From: Bacteroides finegoldii DSM 17565
GTDB lineage: Bacteria; Bacteroidota; Bacteroidia; Bacteroidales; Bacteroidaceae
Direction: 5' to 3'
NCBI RefSeq assembly: GCF_000156195.1
Contig: NZ_GG688332.1
Coordinates: 54,557-118,556, forward strand
DNA length: 64,000 nucleotides
Shown here: one piece after another, positions 37,045 to 46,132 of the stretch
Layout of the letters: the number at the start of each line of letters is the position of its first letter
Position numbering within the stretch: position 1 is the stretch's first letter
The notes under the pieces: generated by a model
What the model saw: the letters and a program-made list of their open reading frames with translations, nothing else
What the model was told of the DNA's origin: nothing
The model's database searches: none
Translations under genes and position numbers: made by a program

Positions 37045-37062
37045 AAGCTTTTTGAGTTAGGG

Positions 37063-39366
37063 TTAATTATGATTGATGATATCAATATGTTGCTTTACCG
37101 GTTGAATGAGATTCTCCACAAAATAGTAGCGGATCAAATTCTGATAATAGGGACACATTACTCCATGATCTTTTCCCGGCAGGATAAACATATCGAAACG
37201 TTTGTTGGCTTTTATCAGAGCGTCTGCCAGACGATAGGTAGATGAAGGCGGGACATTCTTATCTACATCACCGGTGATAAGCATCAGATGGCCTTTTAAG
37301 TTCTTTGCCAGTTCCATATTGGTCGGAATCTTGGTGGAAAATACCGTTTTTCCAGTCTTTGGATCAGTCTTCTCGGTCAGTCCGTGAAATGCTTCTCCCC
37401 ACCATTGGATATAGATATTGTTGTCATGGTTGCCCGAAGCAGCTACCGCTACTTTATAAAAGTCGGGATAAGTGAGGATGGCGGCTACTGTCTGGAATGC
37501 TCCTCCGGAGTGTCCGTAAATACCCACACGGTTAAGATCGATGAACGGGTAGTTCTTTGCTAGCTGCTCAATTACGCTTTTATCATCAGCCAACGGATAA
37601 TCACGCAGATTACCGTAGCCGAAGTTATAGAAATCGTGTCCGCGCAAAGGAGAACTTCCACGTGGAGCCACATTGATGACTATAAAGCCAAGCTCAGCCA
37701 GCGATTGGTTACCATTATCGTCAAGTGTGAATGATTGCGGAATCTGGTCATCTTGGGGACCGGGATACACATTGCTGATAATAGGATATTTTTTGTTTTT
37801 ATCCAGTTGAGACGGTAGATACATGAGTCCGTAAAGATCTGTTTTCCCATCGGCCGCTTTCAACTTTAACAGTAAAGGCGGTTGCCATCCTGCTTTTCGC
37901 AACAGGCTGTCGTCCATGCGATTTACCTCAAAATATTGTGTGGGACGGTCGATAGACAATACATTCATTACAGGCGCCAAGTCCATACGTGAATATGTAT
38001 CGATGGCATATCGTTGGTCGTCGGACAGGGTTAATTCGTGGTTACCGTTTCCCGGAGTAAGCAGCGTTTGTTTTTTTCCATCAAAATCAGCCTTATAATA
38101 AAAGGTATAATAAGGGTTAGTATCAGGTTCGTTACCATATCCGGCAAAAATGATATTTCTTCGTAAGGTATCTATGTGTACGATACTGCCTGCTACAAGG
38201 TTATCACCATGTGTGATGCGGTTTAGTAATCGTCCGTCATTATTGTACAGATAATAGTTACCTTTTCCTGTGCGTTCCGACCACCAAATGAAATATTTTC
38301 CTTTCTCTATAATGCGATAGCCCGATAGGGTCAAGTTGATGTGTGGAGCACATTCTTCCGAGATAAGCTCAGTGACTGTGCCATCTGTCACGTTGATACG
38401 GCAAAGGTCTATTTTATCACCCTTACGGCTTCTGCGCGTGAAAAAAAGAGCTTTGGGAGAACGGAAATAGTCTAAAGTTACTACTTGGTCAGGATATTTC
38501 CCAATCGGTAACATCTTTCCTTGTTCATGGTCGGCATCATACCAAAACATACGGTATTGACGCACTCCGGCATCACCGGGCATAGGCATCTTGAAGGTAT
38601 TTGTCGTCGGACGTTGCCGTGCAAGGGAGTTGATAAGGCTGATTTCTTTTACTTCACTCATATCCTGTATCAGGCAGACATAACGATGTCCCAGCCAGAA
38701 TCCTTTGGTGTTAGACTCTATTGTGTCTTTAGAGCAACGGTAAGTATAGGACGCATCCTCTTTACCGTCTTTTGTCAGACGGTGTATGATTCCTGTACGG
38801 TTGTTACGTATATAGAGGTCATATCCGCATCCCAACATAGTGAAGAGTGAGTCAGAGCTATGGTACGATGGTTTGAGAACAGGACGTTCCTTCTTTTTGT
38901 TTTCTGCCTTTATCTGTGTCAGTATTCCGGTGCGCATATCATACACCATAGACTTTCCTTTCTTATCAAGATAAAAGCGGTTGAAGTCATTCTTCTTAAA
39001 TCGATACCCGTAAAGCTGTATATTCCTTGCATCGAGTGTGTCACCCGTGATTCTTGCATATTGTTGCACGAATTGCAGGTTATCCTTTATCATATTGCGT
39101 TTTTTACCATTCTTGGCATTAACCAGATAGTAAGAAACTCCATTATCTTCTTTTACATTGTAGTAAAAATAAGAACTACCTTCAATCCAGTTGGGATAAG
39201 GTCTTTTGCCTTTTATATATTGCTCCAGTGCATCAGAGGAAAATTTTTCAGCACGTGCCCAATCCACATCGTTTACAGTACTGTTTACCGATGTGGATGT
39301 TCCTTGTGCTTGTATGCATAAGCAGAACAGCAGGCCTATAAAACTTATGACAGTATTTTTTCTCAT
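37063..39366 (-). CDS. S9-family serine peptidase (prolyl oligopeptidase / DPP IV-like)
   Basis: 767 residues, with signal peptide ending near IQAQ. The N-terminal ~480 residues are a beta-propeller of the DPP IV type; the C-terminal ~260 residues are an alpha/beta hydrolase. Triad: Ser620 in YGHSGGAF, Asp702 in TGDVDKNVPP and His734 in GKDHGV. It probably removes dipeptides or cleaves short peptides, in the periplasm or at the surface. Its ATG overlaps the stop of the S8 peptidase by four bases (ATGA), which implies translational coupling. SusC follows 18 bases later. Confidence 0.93.
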   Translation of the reverse strand: MRKNTVISFIGLLFCLCIQAQGTSTSVNSTVNDVDWARAEKFSSDALEQYIKGKRPYPNWIEGSSYFYYNVKEDNGVSYYLVNAKNGKKRNMIKDNLQFVQQYARITGDTLDARNIQLYGYRFKKNDFNRFYLDKKGKSMVYDMRTGILTQIKAENKKKERPVLKPSYHSSDSLFTMLGCGYDLYIRNNRTGIIHRLTKDGKEDASYTYRCSKDTIESNTKGFWLGHRYVCLIQDMSEVKEISLINSLARQRPTTNTFKMPMPGDAGVRQYRMFWYDADHEQGKMLPIGKYPDQVVTLDYFRSPKALFFTRRSRKGDKIDLCRINVTDGTVTELISEECAPHINLTLSGYRIIEKGKYFIWWSERTGKGNYYLYNNDGRLLNRITHGDNLVAGSIVHIDTLRRNIIFAGYGNEPDTNPYYTFYYKADFDGKKQTLLTPGNGNHELTLSDDQRYAIDTYSRMDLAPVMNVLSIDRPTQYFEVNRMDDSLLRKAGWQPPLLLKLKAADGKTDLYGLMYLPSQLDKNKKYPIISNVYPGPQDDQIPQSFTLDDNGNQSLAELGFIVINVAPRGSSPLRGHDFYNFGYGNLRDYPLADDKSVIEQLAKNYPFIDLNRVGIYGHSGGAFQTVAAILTYPDFYKVAVAASGNHDNNIYIQWWGEAFHGLTEKTDPKTGKTVFSTKIPTNMELAKNLKGHLMLITGDVDKNVPPSSTYRLADALIKANKRFDMFILPGKDHGVMCPYYQNLIRYYFVENLIQPVKQHIDIINHN

Positions 39367-40919
39367 CTCTTTTTATATTCGGTTGCTAATTTGACTGCTT
39401 GTAGTGCGTCAATGATTCCTCCGCTTGTACAACGATCTTTTAAATTGTCAGCCGGACGAACGCTCTTTATTAATATCTCTTTGATTTGTGTGGCCGTCAG
39501 CTTTGGGAAATGGGCACGTAACATTGCTGCTACACCACTTACTATGGGGGTGGCTATACTGGTTCCTTGTGATACCATGTATTTGTTGCCGACCGTTACC
39601 GAGGTAATTTCTTCTCCAGGGGCGAATACATCTACTTCTTTTGCTCCATAGTTGGAAAACTGACTTAGTTGCCCTTTTTTGTCAGAAGAACCGACTCTCA
39701 AGTAATTAGGGAATATTTTTCCTTGCGCATCCTTTGCTGAAGGAAAATAGGTGATGAGATCGATATTCCGTTTGTCATTGCCTGCCGCTTGGATGATAAG
39801 TACGTCTTTTTTGAGAGCATATTCAATAGCCTCATTTACCATGTCGGCATCGGGTGAGGTGTATTTTCCTAAACTCATGTTTATAACCTTAGCGCCATTA
39901 TCCACTGCATAACGGATAGCGGTTGAAATGTCTTTGTCGTATTCGTCACCGTCAGGAACGGCACGTATGATCATCAACCGCGCTTGAGGCCAGACACCGG
40001 TGATGGCAGCATTATTGATTCCTTGTCCGGCAATCACTCCTGCAACGAAAGTACCATGGTCGCATCCTTTTGCTTGTAATAACGAATTTCCGTAAAAACG
40101 ATCTGAAGGATTTTTTAAATCGTCGCCCATTAATAACCTTTTGTCAGCATCATGCTCGATACCATATAATCTTTTCTGCATCAAGGCAAATGTGTTGCGG
40201 TGTTGCTTATGAACATTTTTCCATAATGATTTTTTTCCACTCTTGAACATATCGACAAAAAGTGTTTGGTAGGCGTTGCCCCATGCCGGATCTTCAATAG
40301 GAAGATGAGTTAATCCATTGACTGTAAGTGTGTCTATATTTATTCCGGGAATAGTAGTCAGCACAGAATCTATCAGCTGATATGCTTGGTCTTTTGCGGC
40401 CGTATAACCCACATATTTTATATAACTCATGATACCCGCCTTCTTTTTCATCTTTTCGTAGTAGGCATATTCAGTAGTATCTTGTATATCTGCCGGATCG
40501 ATATTTTTATATTTGGGATATAACCGTTTGAATTCGCGGTACTCTTCAGTTCCGGCACTGGTCATGTTGAATGTCCCGTCTTTAGTTCCGAGAAAGTTCC
40601 ATCCGTGCAAATCGTCCGCGTATCCGTTTTTATCATTGTCTTTTCCATCGATTTTTTCTTTTGGATTACACCAAAGTGCGGGTGCTAGATCGATAGAGGT
40701 CGTATCTATACCCGAATCGATGATACCCACGATGATTTGCCGGTGGGGTTTTAGCTTTTTTTCTTGTAGAAAGTGTAAGGCTTTTTCCATATTTATGCCC
40801 TGCAATGTATCATTATACACTTTGTACCAGTTTGAATACGCTGTTGTTTGTCCTTTGAGATTGTTTACGGATATCCCTAGAAGGATGAGCAAAAAGATTG
40901 GTAGTTTGAATTTTCCCAT
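39363..40919 (-). CDS. S8 subtilisin-like serine peptidase
   Basis: 518 residues, with signal peptide ending near NLKGQ. The subtilase triad is intact: Asp68 in VGIIDSGID, His288 in CDHGTFVAGVIAG, Ser454 in SQGTSIATPIVSG; the oxyanion Asn is Asn381 (AAGND). A ~180-residue insertion between the Asp and His motifs is larger than in classic subtilisins. No prodomain of obvious type precedes the catalytic domain. It is the first gene of the operon and would provide broad endoproteolysis outside the inner membrane, feeding the S9 enzyme and SusCD. Promoter and leader palindrome lie just upstream. Confidence 0.93.
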   Translation of the reverse strand: MGKFKLPIFLLILLGISVNNLKGQTTAYSNWYKVYNDTLQGINMEKALHFLQEKKLKPHRQIIVGIIDSGIDTTSIDLAPALWCNPKEKIDGKDNDKNGYADDLHGWNFLGTKDGTFNMTSAGTEEYREFKRLYPKYKNIDPADIQDTTEYAYYEKMKKKAGIMSYIKYVGYTAAKDQAYQLIDSVLTTIPGINIDTLTVNGLTHLPIEDPAWGNAYQTLFVDMFKSGKKSLWKNVHKQHRNTFALMQKRLYGIEHDADKRLLMGDDLKNPSDRFYGNSLLQAKGCDHGTFVAGVIAGQGINNAAITGVWPQARLMIIRAVPDGDEYDKDISTAIRYAVDNGAKVINMSLGKYTSPDADMVNEAIEYALKKDVLIIQAAGNDKRNIDLITYFPSAKDAQGKIFPNYLRVGSSDKKGQLSQFSNYGAKEVDVFAPGEEITSVTVGNKYMVSQGTSIATPIVSGVAAMLRAHFPKLTATQIKEILIKSVRPADNLKDRCTSGGIIDALQAVKLATEYKKR

Positions 40920-40934
40920 GCTTTCATGTTTTTA

Positions 40935-40958
40935 TATTTGCCATATCTGTGGCAAATA
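40935..40958. repeat. Perfect palindrome in the leader of the S8-S9-SusCD operon
   Basis: Arms 40935-40943 (TATTTGCCA) and 40950-40958 are exact inverted repeats around a 6-base centre. It lies between the predicted transcription start (about 40963) and the S8 start codon (40919), where an operator or a leader hairpin would act. Confidence 0.55.
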
Positions 40959-40969
40959 GGATGATGGCA

Positions 40970-41000
40970 CAAAAATACAATATAATAATTAAAAGACAAT
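40970..41000 (-). promoter_or_regulatory. Promoter of the S8-S9-SusCD operon
   Basis: On the minus strand TATTTTTG (40977-40970) matches TAnnTTTG, and ATTG (41000-40997) stands 19 bases upstream as a -33 box. The predicted 5' leader is about 45 bases. Confidence 0.6.
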
Positions 41001-41111
41001 AAATCCAGTCTGTAATTTAATAAAAAGAATAAATATTCGGAAATAGCTGTGAAATCCTGTATTTATAGACTTGTATATTAGGAATGTGATATAAGATAGG
41101 TATAGAAGACT

Positions 41112-41158
41112 AAAAACGCGTAAAAAGAACAAGGTAATCGTTCTTTTTACGCGTTTTT
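41112..41158. terminator. Strong terminator after nadB
   Basis: Arms 41112-41130 and 41140-41158 pair perfectly over 19 bases with a 9-base loop. A5/T5 ends give a U-tract in either direction. It lies 43 bases beyond the nadB stop and insulates the protease operon from nadB transcription. Confidence 0.85.
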
Positions 41159-41200
41159 ATAATATTCTACTTACACTTTGTAAGTTGTGGAATGTTCCTG

Positions 41201-42772
41201 TTAATCTTTCTTATGCGGATAATCAATCGTGTAATGCAAGCCTCGACTCTCTTTACGTTCCATAGCCTGTTTTGTGATGAGATAACCCACATTGATCATG
41301 TTGCGCAATTCGCACAGCTCGCGGGTAGCCTTGCTACTCTTGAACAACCGTTCGGCTTCTTCATAGAGGATGTCCAGCCGGTTCCATGCACGTATCAACC
41401 GGGTATTACTGCGGACAATGCCAACGTATGCTTCCATGATCTGGTTGACTTCCTTCATACTTTGGGTAATCAGTACACGTTCTTCATTGGAGATGGTTCC
41501 TTCGTCGTTCCATTCGGGGATATCTTCGTTAAAGTCATAACGTTCCAATACACTGAGCGCATGTTTGGCAGCAGCGTCGGCATAGACAATCGCTTCTATC
41601 AGCGAGTTGGAAGCCAGACGGTTGCCTCCGTGCAGACCTGTGCAGGAGCATTCTCCTAATGCATATAGGCGACGGATACTGGATTGTCCGTCCAGATCGA
41701 CCGTGATACCGCCACAGAGATAGTGTGCTGCGGGTGCCACGGGGATGTAATCTTTGGTAATATCAATGCCGAGACTGAGGCATTTCTTATAGATATTGGG
41801 GAAGTGCTTTTTTGTCTCTTCCGGGTCTTTGTGTGTCACGTCGAGGAATACATGGTCTTCCCCACGTTGTTTCATTTCATTGTCAATGGCGCGGGCCACG
41901 ATATCACGTGGAGCCAGTGAAAGCCGTGAGTCATATTTTTGCATGAACTCTTTGCCGTCTTGTGTACGCAGTACGGCACCATATCCACGCATCGCTTCCG
42001 TGATAAGAAAAGCGGGGCGGTCTCCCGGATTGAAGAGGGCTGTAGGATGGAATTGGATAAACTCCATGTCTTTCACTGCACCTTTGGCACGATAAACCAT
42101 AGCAATCCCGTCTCCCGTAGCTACCAAAGGATTGGTCGTATTACGGTAAACAGCTTCACAACCACCTGTTGCCATCACGGTTACTTTGGAAAGGAAAGTA
42201 TCCACTTCGCCTGTTGCTTCATTCAGCACGTATGCGCCGTAGCATTTGATACCCGGTGTATAACGGGTGACGATAATTCCCAAATGATGTTGCGTGATGA
42301 TCTCTACGGCAAAGAAGTTCTCGAATACTGTGATATTAGGGTGCTTTTTTACTGTTTCTATCAGACTCTCCTGAATCTCGGCGCCTGTATTATCTTTGTG
42401 ATGAAGGATACGGAATTCCGAGTGTCCGCCTTCTTTATGTAAATCAAACTCTCCGTCTTCTTTCTTATCGAAATTTACTCCCCAATGAATAAGTTCGTTG
42501 ATCTGTTCGGGAGCATTGCGGACTACTTTCTCCACAGCATTTCGGTCGCTGATCCAATCTCCGGCAATCATTGTGTCTTCAATGTGCTTCTCGAAATTAT
42601 CTACTGCAAGATTGGTTACGGAAGCTATACCGCCTTGTGCAAAAAAAGTGTTGGCCTCTTCCAATCCGGCTTTACAGATAAGCGCAACTTTACCTTTGTG
42701 CGCTACTTTCAGTGCAAAACTCATACCGGCAATTCCGGAGCCGATGACGAGGAAATCGAATTTTCTTACCAT
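41201..42772 (-). CDS. nadB: L-aspartate oxidase
   Basis: 523 residues from the ATG at 42772; an upstream in-frame GTG (42790) adds six residues and is less likely. FAD-binding GSGIAGMS is near the N-terminus, followed by the ANTFFAQGGIAS active-site loop. Later motifs GGNRLASNSLIEA and the catalytic region IQFHPTAL (about residue 238) are typical of NadB and succinate dehydrogenase flavoproteins. It oxidises L-aspartate to iminoaspartate, feeding NadA. It is a single gene, bounded by a strong terminator, and about 37 kb from nadA. Confidence 0.97.
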   Translation of the reverse strand: MVRKFDFLVIGSGIAGMSFALKVAHKGKVALICKAGLEEANTFFAQGGIASVTNLAVDNFEKHIEDTMIAGDWISDRNAVEKVVRNAPEQINELIHWGVNFDKKEDGEFDLHKEGGHSEFRILHHKDNTGAEIQESLIETVKKHPNITVFENFFAVEIITQHHLGIIVTRYTPGIKCYGAYVLNEATGEVDTFLSKVTVMATGGCEAVYRNTTNPLVATGDGIAMVYRAKGAVKDMEFIQFHPTALFNPGDRPAFLITEAMRGYGAVLRTQDGKEFMQKYDSRLSLAPRDIVARAIDNEMKQRGEDHVFLDVTHKDPEETKKHFPNIYKKCLSLGIDITKDYIPVAPAAHYLCGGITVDLDGQSSIRRLYALGECSCTGLHGGNRLASNSLIEAIVYADAAAKHALSVLERYDFNEDIPEWNDEGTISNEERVLITQSMKEVNQIMEAYVGIVRSNTRLIRAWNRLDILYEEAERLFKSSKATRELCELRNMINVGYLITKQAMERKESRGLHYTIDYPHKKD

Positions 42773-42852
42773 AGTTTTGTTATTTCTCACCGCAAAGCTA
42801 CAAAATAAGTTACTTCGTTGTACTTTTCGTTGTCACTAATTCATAAAATTGC

Positions 42853-42860
42853 TACCTTGC
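42853..42860 (+). promoter_or_regulatory. Probable -7 element for the PH-domain/lpdA pair
   Basis: TACCTTGC is close to TAnnTTTG and lies 26 bases before the ATG at 42879. Confidence 0.35.
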
Positions 42861-42878
42861 GGGCAAAAATCTGACAAA

Positions 42879-43283
42879 ATGAATCGAATTTTCCATGCAC
42901 GTATTGCTTGGTACCAATATTTCTTATTGGTAGTACTTACTGTGAACGTTGTCGGTGCATTGTGGTGTAAGTATATCTTGCCGGCAGTGTTGCTGATACT
43001 TATGCTGATTGTTGTGATCGAGCAGATTATCCATACTGTTTATACAGTTACTCCTGACGGGATTCTGGAGATATCTACCGGGCGTTTTATCCGTAAAAAA
43101 GTAATTCCGATCTCTGAGATTACTGCCATAAGGAAATGCCACTCTATGAAGTTCGGACGTTTTTCGGTGACGGAGTATGTGTTGATAGAATGTGGAAAGG
43201 GTAAGTTCGTCTCTGTGATGCCTGTCAAGGAACGGGAATTTGTCGAATTGCTTGAAAAAAGATTAACTGATTATATACTATGA
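42879..43283 (+). CDS. PH-domain-like small membrane protein
   Basis: 134 residues from the ATG at 42879; an earlier in-frame start at 42849 would overlap the presumed promoter. Two hydrophobic helices (about 11-50: YQYFLLVVLTVNVVGALW, then ILPAVLLILMLIVVIEQII) are followed by a bacterial PH-like domain (VTPDGILEISTGRFIRKKVIPI is its start, about 57-78). This resembles YdbT/YdbS-type bPH proteins. Its stop overlaps the lpdA start (ATGA), so the two are co-translated, though no functional link is obvious. Confidence 0.75.
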   Translation: MNRIFHARIAWYQYFLLVVLTVNVVGALWCKYILPAVLLILMLIVVIEQIIHTVYTVTPDGILEISTGRFIRKKVIPISEITAIRKCHSMKFGRFSVTEYVLIECGKGKFVSVMPVKEREFVELLEKRLTDYIL

Positions 43284-44623
43284 AGTATCAACTAATTATT
43301 ATTGGTGGCGGTCCTGCCGGATATACAGCTGCCGAAGCTGCCGGTAAGGCCGGTTTGAGCGTATTGCTTATCGAGAAAAATAATCTGGGTGGTGTTTGTC
43401 TGAATGAAGGATGTATTCCGACCAAGACATTATTGTATTCGGCAAAGACGTATGATGGTGCCCGCCATGCGTCAAAGTATGCGGTGAATGTCTCCGAAGT
43501 ATCTTTTGACTTGGCAAAAATCATTGCCCGTAAAAGTAAAGTAGTGCGTAAACTGGTATTGGGAGTAAAATCCAAACTGACTTCCAACAATGTTACGATA
43601 GTGGCGGGAGAAGCACAGATCATTGATAAAAATACGGTTCGTTGTGGTGAAGAAACCTATGAAGGGGATAATCTGATACTTTGTACAGGATCTGAAACCT
43701 TTATCCCTCCTATTCCGGGAGTCGATTCCGTAGATTATTGGACGCATAGGGAAGCATTGGACAATAAGGAGCTGTCCGCTTCACTTGTCATCGTTGGCGG
43801 TGGAGTGATCGGAATGGAATTTGCCTCGTTCTTCAACAGTCTTGGAGTACAGGTGACGGTTATAGAGATGATGGATGAGATTTTGGGCGGTATGGATAAA
43901 GAACTCTCCGCTTTGTTGCGTGCTGACTATATGAAACGGGGAATTAAATTTTTGCTTAGTACGAAGGTCGTTGCTTTGTCACAGACAGAGGAAGGCGTCG
44001 TTGTCTCATACGAGAATGCGGAGGGGAGCGGAACAGTTGTTGCGGAGAAATTACTGATGAGCGTCGGCCGTCGTCCTGTGACGAAAGGTTTCGGACTTGA
44101 AAACCTGACTCTGGAAAAGACAGAGCGTGGTGCCGTCAAAGTAAATGAGAGAATGCAGACATCCCTTTCTAATGTCTACGTTTGCGGTGATTTGACCGGA
44201 TTCTCTTTGCTGGCGCATACGGCTGTCCGTGAAGCGGAAGTTGCCGTACATTCTATTTTGGGAAAAGAGGATACTATGAGCTACCGCGCTGTTCCGGGAG
44301 TTGTCTATACCAATCCGGAGATTGCCGGAGTGGGCGAAACGGAAGAATCGGCTTCTGCAAAAGGCATTCAGTATAAAGTAGTAAAACTTCCTATGGCCTA
44401 TTCCGGTCGTTTTGTAGCAGAAAATGAAGGCGTGAACGGAGTTTGCAAAGTATTGTTGGATGAACAACAGCGGGTGATTGGCGCTCACGTATTGGGAAAT
44501 CCCGCTTCGGAGATTATCACTCTTGCGGGGACTGCCATTGAACTCGGACTGACGGCAGCGCAATGGAAAAAGATTGTTTTCCCACATCCCACGGTAGGAG
44601 AAATTTTCCGGGAAACGTTGTAG
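43280..44623 (+). CDS. lpdA: Dihydrolipoyl dehydrogenase
   Basis: 447 residues. The FAD site is IIGGGPAGYTAA. The redox disulfide is Cys40/Cys45 in GGVCLNEGCIP. A second Rossmann motif (VIVGGGVIGMEFA) is at about 172, and the C-terminal HPTVGEI gives the catalytic His. It reoxidises lipoyl groups of 2-oxoacid dehydrogenase or glycine cleavage complexes with NAD. No E1, E2 or gcv genes are adjacent. It is slightly shorter than proteobacterial LpdA (about 470). Confidence 0.95.
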   Translation: MKYQLIIIGGGPAGYTAAEAAGKAGLSVLLIEKNNLGGVCLNEGCIPTKTLLYSAKTYDGARHASKYAVNVSEVSFDLAKIIARKSKVVRKLVLGVKSKLTSNNVTIVAGEAQIIDKNTVRCGEETYEGDNLILCTGSETFIPPIPGVDSVDYWTHREALDNKELSASLVIVGGGVIGMEFASFFNSLGVQVTVIEMMDEILGGMDKELSALLRADYMKRGIKFLLSTKVVALSQTEEGVVVSYENAEGSGTVVAEKLLMSVGRRPVTKGFGLENLTLEKTERGAVKVNERMQTSLSNVYVCGDLTGFSLLAHTAVREAEVAVHSILGKEDTMSYRAVPGVVYTNPEIAGVGETEESASAKGIQYKVVKLPMAYSGRFVAENEGVNGVCKVLLDEQQRVIGAHVLGNPASEIITLAGTAIELGLTAAQWKKIVFPHPTVGEIFRETL

Positions 44624-44703
44624 TACGAATTAATAAGATTGGGGTGCGTGACTGGACAGGTAAAGAATATGTGGTAAATGTAAGATAGTATAAACAGTGT
44701 AGT

Positions 44704-46107
44704 ATGAAGAATATTATTTTATCAGTTCTTTTTTCTTTCTGTTTTCTTCCCCTATGGGGACAAAAGGACTTCTCCCAAATAGATTCGCTTATCAAGCAAC
44801 TGCTTCCTGAATCATCCGAAGTCGGCATATCCGTTTACGACTTGACGGCTAAGAAACCGCTTTATGACTATCGTGCGGAGAAGCTGTCCCGTCCCGCCTC
44901 TACTATGAAACTGCTGACTGCCATTACCGCCCTCTCCCGTCCCGAAGCCGATGAGCCTTTCCGTACGGAAGTGTGGCACGATGGAGTGATAGAACATGAT
45001 ACATTGCAAGGAAACCTGTATGTGGTGGGTGGATTCGATCCGGAGTTTGACAGCCAGGCAATGGATTCGTTGGTTAAGAAAATAATCAGTTACCCGTTTT
45101 CTGTGATTAACGGGCAAGTGTATGGGGATATTTCGATGAAAGATTCCCTTTACTGGGGGCATGGATGGGCATGGGATGATACTCCGGCAGGTTATCAGCC
45201 CTATCTCTCTCCGTTGATGTTCTGCAAGGGAACGGTGCGGATATCGGTAGTTCCCTCTACCGTGCAGGGGGATACGGCAAGCGTCTCCTGCCAGCCCGTA
45301 TCTTCTTATTATACTTTGACAAACCGGACGAGAACACGCGCTTCCTCCGCCGGAAAGTTCTCTTTTACTAGGGATTGGCTGACGAACGGGAATAATCTGA
45401 CTGTTTCGGGCAATGTCACTTCGATCAGAAAAGATGATATCAATATTTATGACACTCCCCGTTTCTTCATGCACACCTTTCTTGAACGTCTTCGGGGAGA
45501 AGGAATTGCCGTTCCTCCGTCGTATGATTTCGCCGAGTTGCCCCGTGACAGTGTGAAAGTGGAGCAGATGGCGTGCTGGAATACTTCCGTGCAGAAAGTG
45601 TTGAACCAGTTGATGAAAGAGAGTGATAACCTGAATGCGGAAGCCTTGCTTTGCCGTCTGGGCGCGCAGGCTACGGGAAAGAAACAGGTGGCGGCCGAAG
45701 ATGGGATTGTCGAGATTATGAAGCTCATCCGTCGGCTGGGGCACGACCCGAAAGACTATAAGATTGCGGATGGCTGTGGACTGTCCAATTATAATTACCT
45801 CTCTCCCGCCCTATTGGTCGATTTCTTGAAATATGCCTATTCGCGGACGGATATTTTTCAGAAGTTATACAAGGCTCTTCCCGTTGGCGGGGTAGACGGT
45901 ACGTTAAAAAACAGAATGAAGAGTGCGCCTGTATTTCGGAACGTTCATGCCAAGACAGGATCGTTTACAGCGATAAATACGCTTGCGGGTTATCTGCGTA
46001 TGAAGAACGGGCACGAGGTGGCATTCGCCATCATGAACCAGAATGTACTTTCGGCTGCTAAGGCAAGAGCTTTTCAGGATAAAGTCTGCGCTTTCCTCTC
46101 TTTATAA
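44704..46107 (+). CDS. dacB: D-alanyl-D-alanine carboxypeptidase/endopeptidase, PBP4 family
   Basis: 467 residues, with signal peptide ending near PLWGQ. All three penicillin-binding motifs of the S13 family are present: SxxK at Ser66-Lys69 (RPASTMKLL), SxN at 307-309 (KESDNLNAE) and KTG at 417-419 (HAKTGSF). The region between motifs 1 and 2 carries the large insertion typical of PBP4. It trims or cleaves peptidoglycan cross-links in the periplasm. It starts 80 bases after lpdA; shared transcription is possible. It converges with the broken ATPase gene, with no terminator seen in the 25-base gap. Confidence 0.93.
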   Translation: MKNIILSVLFSFCFLPLWGQKDFSQIDSLIKQLLPESSEVGISVYDLTAKKPLYDYRAEKLSRPASTMKLLTAITALSRPEADEPFRTEVWHDGVIEHDTLQGNLYVVGGFDPEFDSQAMDSLVKKIISYPFSVINGQVYGDISMKDSLYWGHGWAWDDTPAGYQPYLSPLMFCKGTVRISVVPSTVQGDTASVSCQPVSSYYTLTNRTRTRASSAGKFSFTRDWLTNGNNLTVSGNVTSIRKDDINIYDTPRFFMHTFLERLRGEGIAVPPSYDFAELPRDSVKVEQMACWNTSVQKVLNQLMKESDNLNAEALLCRLGAQATGKKQVAAEDGIVEIMKLIRRLGHDPKDYKIADGCGLSNYNYLSPALLVDFLKYAYSRTDIFQKLYKALPVGGVDGTLKNRMKSAPVFRNVHAKTGSFTAINTLAGYLRMKNGHEVAFAIMNQNVLSAAKARAFQDKVCAFLSL

Positions 46108-46132
46108 GGTCTATGGTGATGTCATCCCTCCG

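Noticed and set aside
44812..45744. A 310-codon frame antisense to the PBP4-type gene
   Set aside because: The plus-strand gene carries all three PBP motifs. The antisense translation has no family features.
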